A DNA stretch of 5,591 nucleotides from JBKPHS01 sp046729975. GTDB taxonomy: Bacteria > Actinomycetota > Thermoleophilia > Solirubrobacterales > Thermoleophilaceae. The notes below the pieces were generated by a model that was not told the DNA's origin, did not search any database, and saw only the letters and a program-made list of their open reading frames with translations. How positions within the stretch are numbered: the stretch's first letter is position 1; each line of letters begins with the position of its first letter. Of this stretch, positions 5,141 to 5,591 are shown piece by piece. The DNA lies in assembly GCA_046729975.1 (NCBI GenBank), contig JBKPHS010000108.1, positions 1 through 5,591 on the forward strand, written 5' to 3'. Made by a program: the position numbers and the translations under genes.

Positions 5141-5591
5141 CCCTGCGACCCGGCGAGCGCGCGCGCGCCGGCCTCGGGGGCGGCGCTCTCGTGGACGACG
5201 GCGCGCAGCGCCCCCAGCATCGCCGGCGGGTCCGGGTGCTGGATCACGTTTCGCCCGTAGACGATCCCGGCGGCGCCCTGCAGCATGATCGCCTCGGTGC
5301 GGCGCAGGATCTCGTCGTCGGACACGCGGCCGCCGCCGCGCACGAGCACCGGGCGCGTGCCCGCGGCCTGCACCACGCGGGGATAGTCCTCCGGATCGTC
5401 GGTCGGATCCGCCTTGATCACGTCCGCCCCCAGCTCGACGGCCTGACGCACGAGCGGGGCGATCTTCTCCACGTCTCCATCGACGCCGTAGCCGCCTTCG
5501 CCGGGCCTCATCGCCAGCGGCTCGACCATGAGCGGCATCGCGACGGGGTCGCATGCGGCCCGGAGCGCGGAAACGTTGCGGATGCACTGCT
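5137..5591 (-). CDS. DhnA/LsrF-type class I aldolase, C-terminal part (N-terminus beyond window)
   Basis: The last 150 residues of an aldolase whose 5' end lies past base 5591; the frame stays open to the edge with no preferred start inside. Features in order: MPLMVEPLAM (fragment residues 18-27), GVDGDVEKIAPLVRQAVELGADVIKADPT, and then RPVLVRGGGRVSDDEIL. It ends with AGIVYGRNVIQHPDPPAMLGALRAVVHE. This pattern is the second half of the DhnA/DeoC-LacD superfamily TIM barrel. Lys59 of the fragment (codon 5415-5413, in GADVIKADP) is the predicted Schiff-base lysine, RGGGR and YGRN the phosphate-binding loops. Related enzymes include archaeal-type fructose-bisphosphate aldolase, LsrF and sugar-catabolic aldolases, so the natural substrate is open. 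An ATG at 5538 inside the barrel is not the true start. The stop overlaps the start of the Gfo/Idh gene, placing both in one operon. Confidence 0.85.
   Translation of the reverse strand, partial: QCIRNVSALRAACDPVAMPLMVEPLAMRPGEGGYGVDGDVEKIAPLVRQAVELGADVIKADPTDDPEDYPRVVQAAGTRPVLVRGGGRVSDDEILRRTEAIMLQGAAGIVYGRNVIQHPDPPAMLGALRAVVHESAAPEAGARALAGSQG

Noticed and set aside
5141..5587. A 149-residue N-terminal extension of the Gfo/Idh frame, giving a 527-residue fusion
   Set aside because: The extra residues are low-complexity Arg/Ala/Gly and lie in the wrong frame of a convincing aldolase; the TTG at 5140 gives a normal Gfo/Idh length.

Overview
This is a gene-dense, very GC-rich window with strong GC bias at third codon positions. 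It carries ordinary bacterial chromosomal genes. GC content, GTG and TTG starts, and the gene families suggest a high-GC actinobacterium, perhaps of the Thermoleophilia/Solirubrobacterales type. That placement is inference from style and remembered homologues, not a computed result.

Layout. Positions 1-972 (minus) hold most of a YhaM-type OB-fold plus HD-domain 3'-5' exoribonuclease whose C-terminus lies outside the window. A 101-bp divergent spacer separates it from a plus-strand short-chain dehydrogenase (1074-1763) that resembles quinoid dihydropteridine reductase. The SDR converges on, and overlaps by 16 bp, a minus-strand EcsC-family protein (1748-2389). A 61-bp divergent spacer (2390-2450) leads to a plus-strand pair: a bacterioferritin-like di-iron protein (2451-2960) and, 16 bp later, a YghZ/L-glyceraldehyde-3-phosphate-reductase-type aldo-keto reductase (2977-3999). 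The aldo-keto reductase converges, with a 4-bp gap, on a minus-strand pair: a Gfo/Idh/MocA oxidoreductase (4004-5140) preceded by, and sharing a TTGA start/stop overlap with, a DhnA-type class I aldolase whose N-terminus is off the right edge (5137-5591).

How the genes may work together. The aldolase and Gfo/Idh enzyme look translationally coupled and probably belong to a sugar or polyol catabolic operon that continues upstream, beyond the right edge. The ferritin and aldo-keto reductase look co-transcribed and could combine iron handling with reactive-aldehyde reduction, but this is inference. The EcsC protein and ferritin share a compact divergent promoter region in which both starts have a TANNNT hexamer six bases upstream and no Shine-Dalgarno sequence, suggesting leaderless mRNAs.

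I see no mobile element, CRISPR array, RNA gene or phage gene. I also see no clearly undescribed multi-gene system. The points worth a second look are the leaderless divergent promoter, the ferritin-aldo-keto reductase pairing, the coupled aldolase-dehydrogenase pair, and terminator-free convergent gene junctions.
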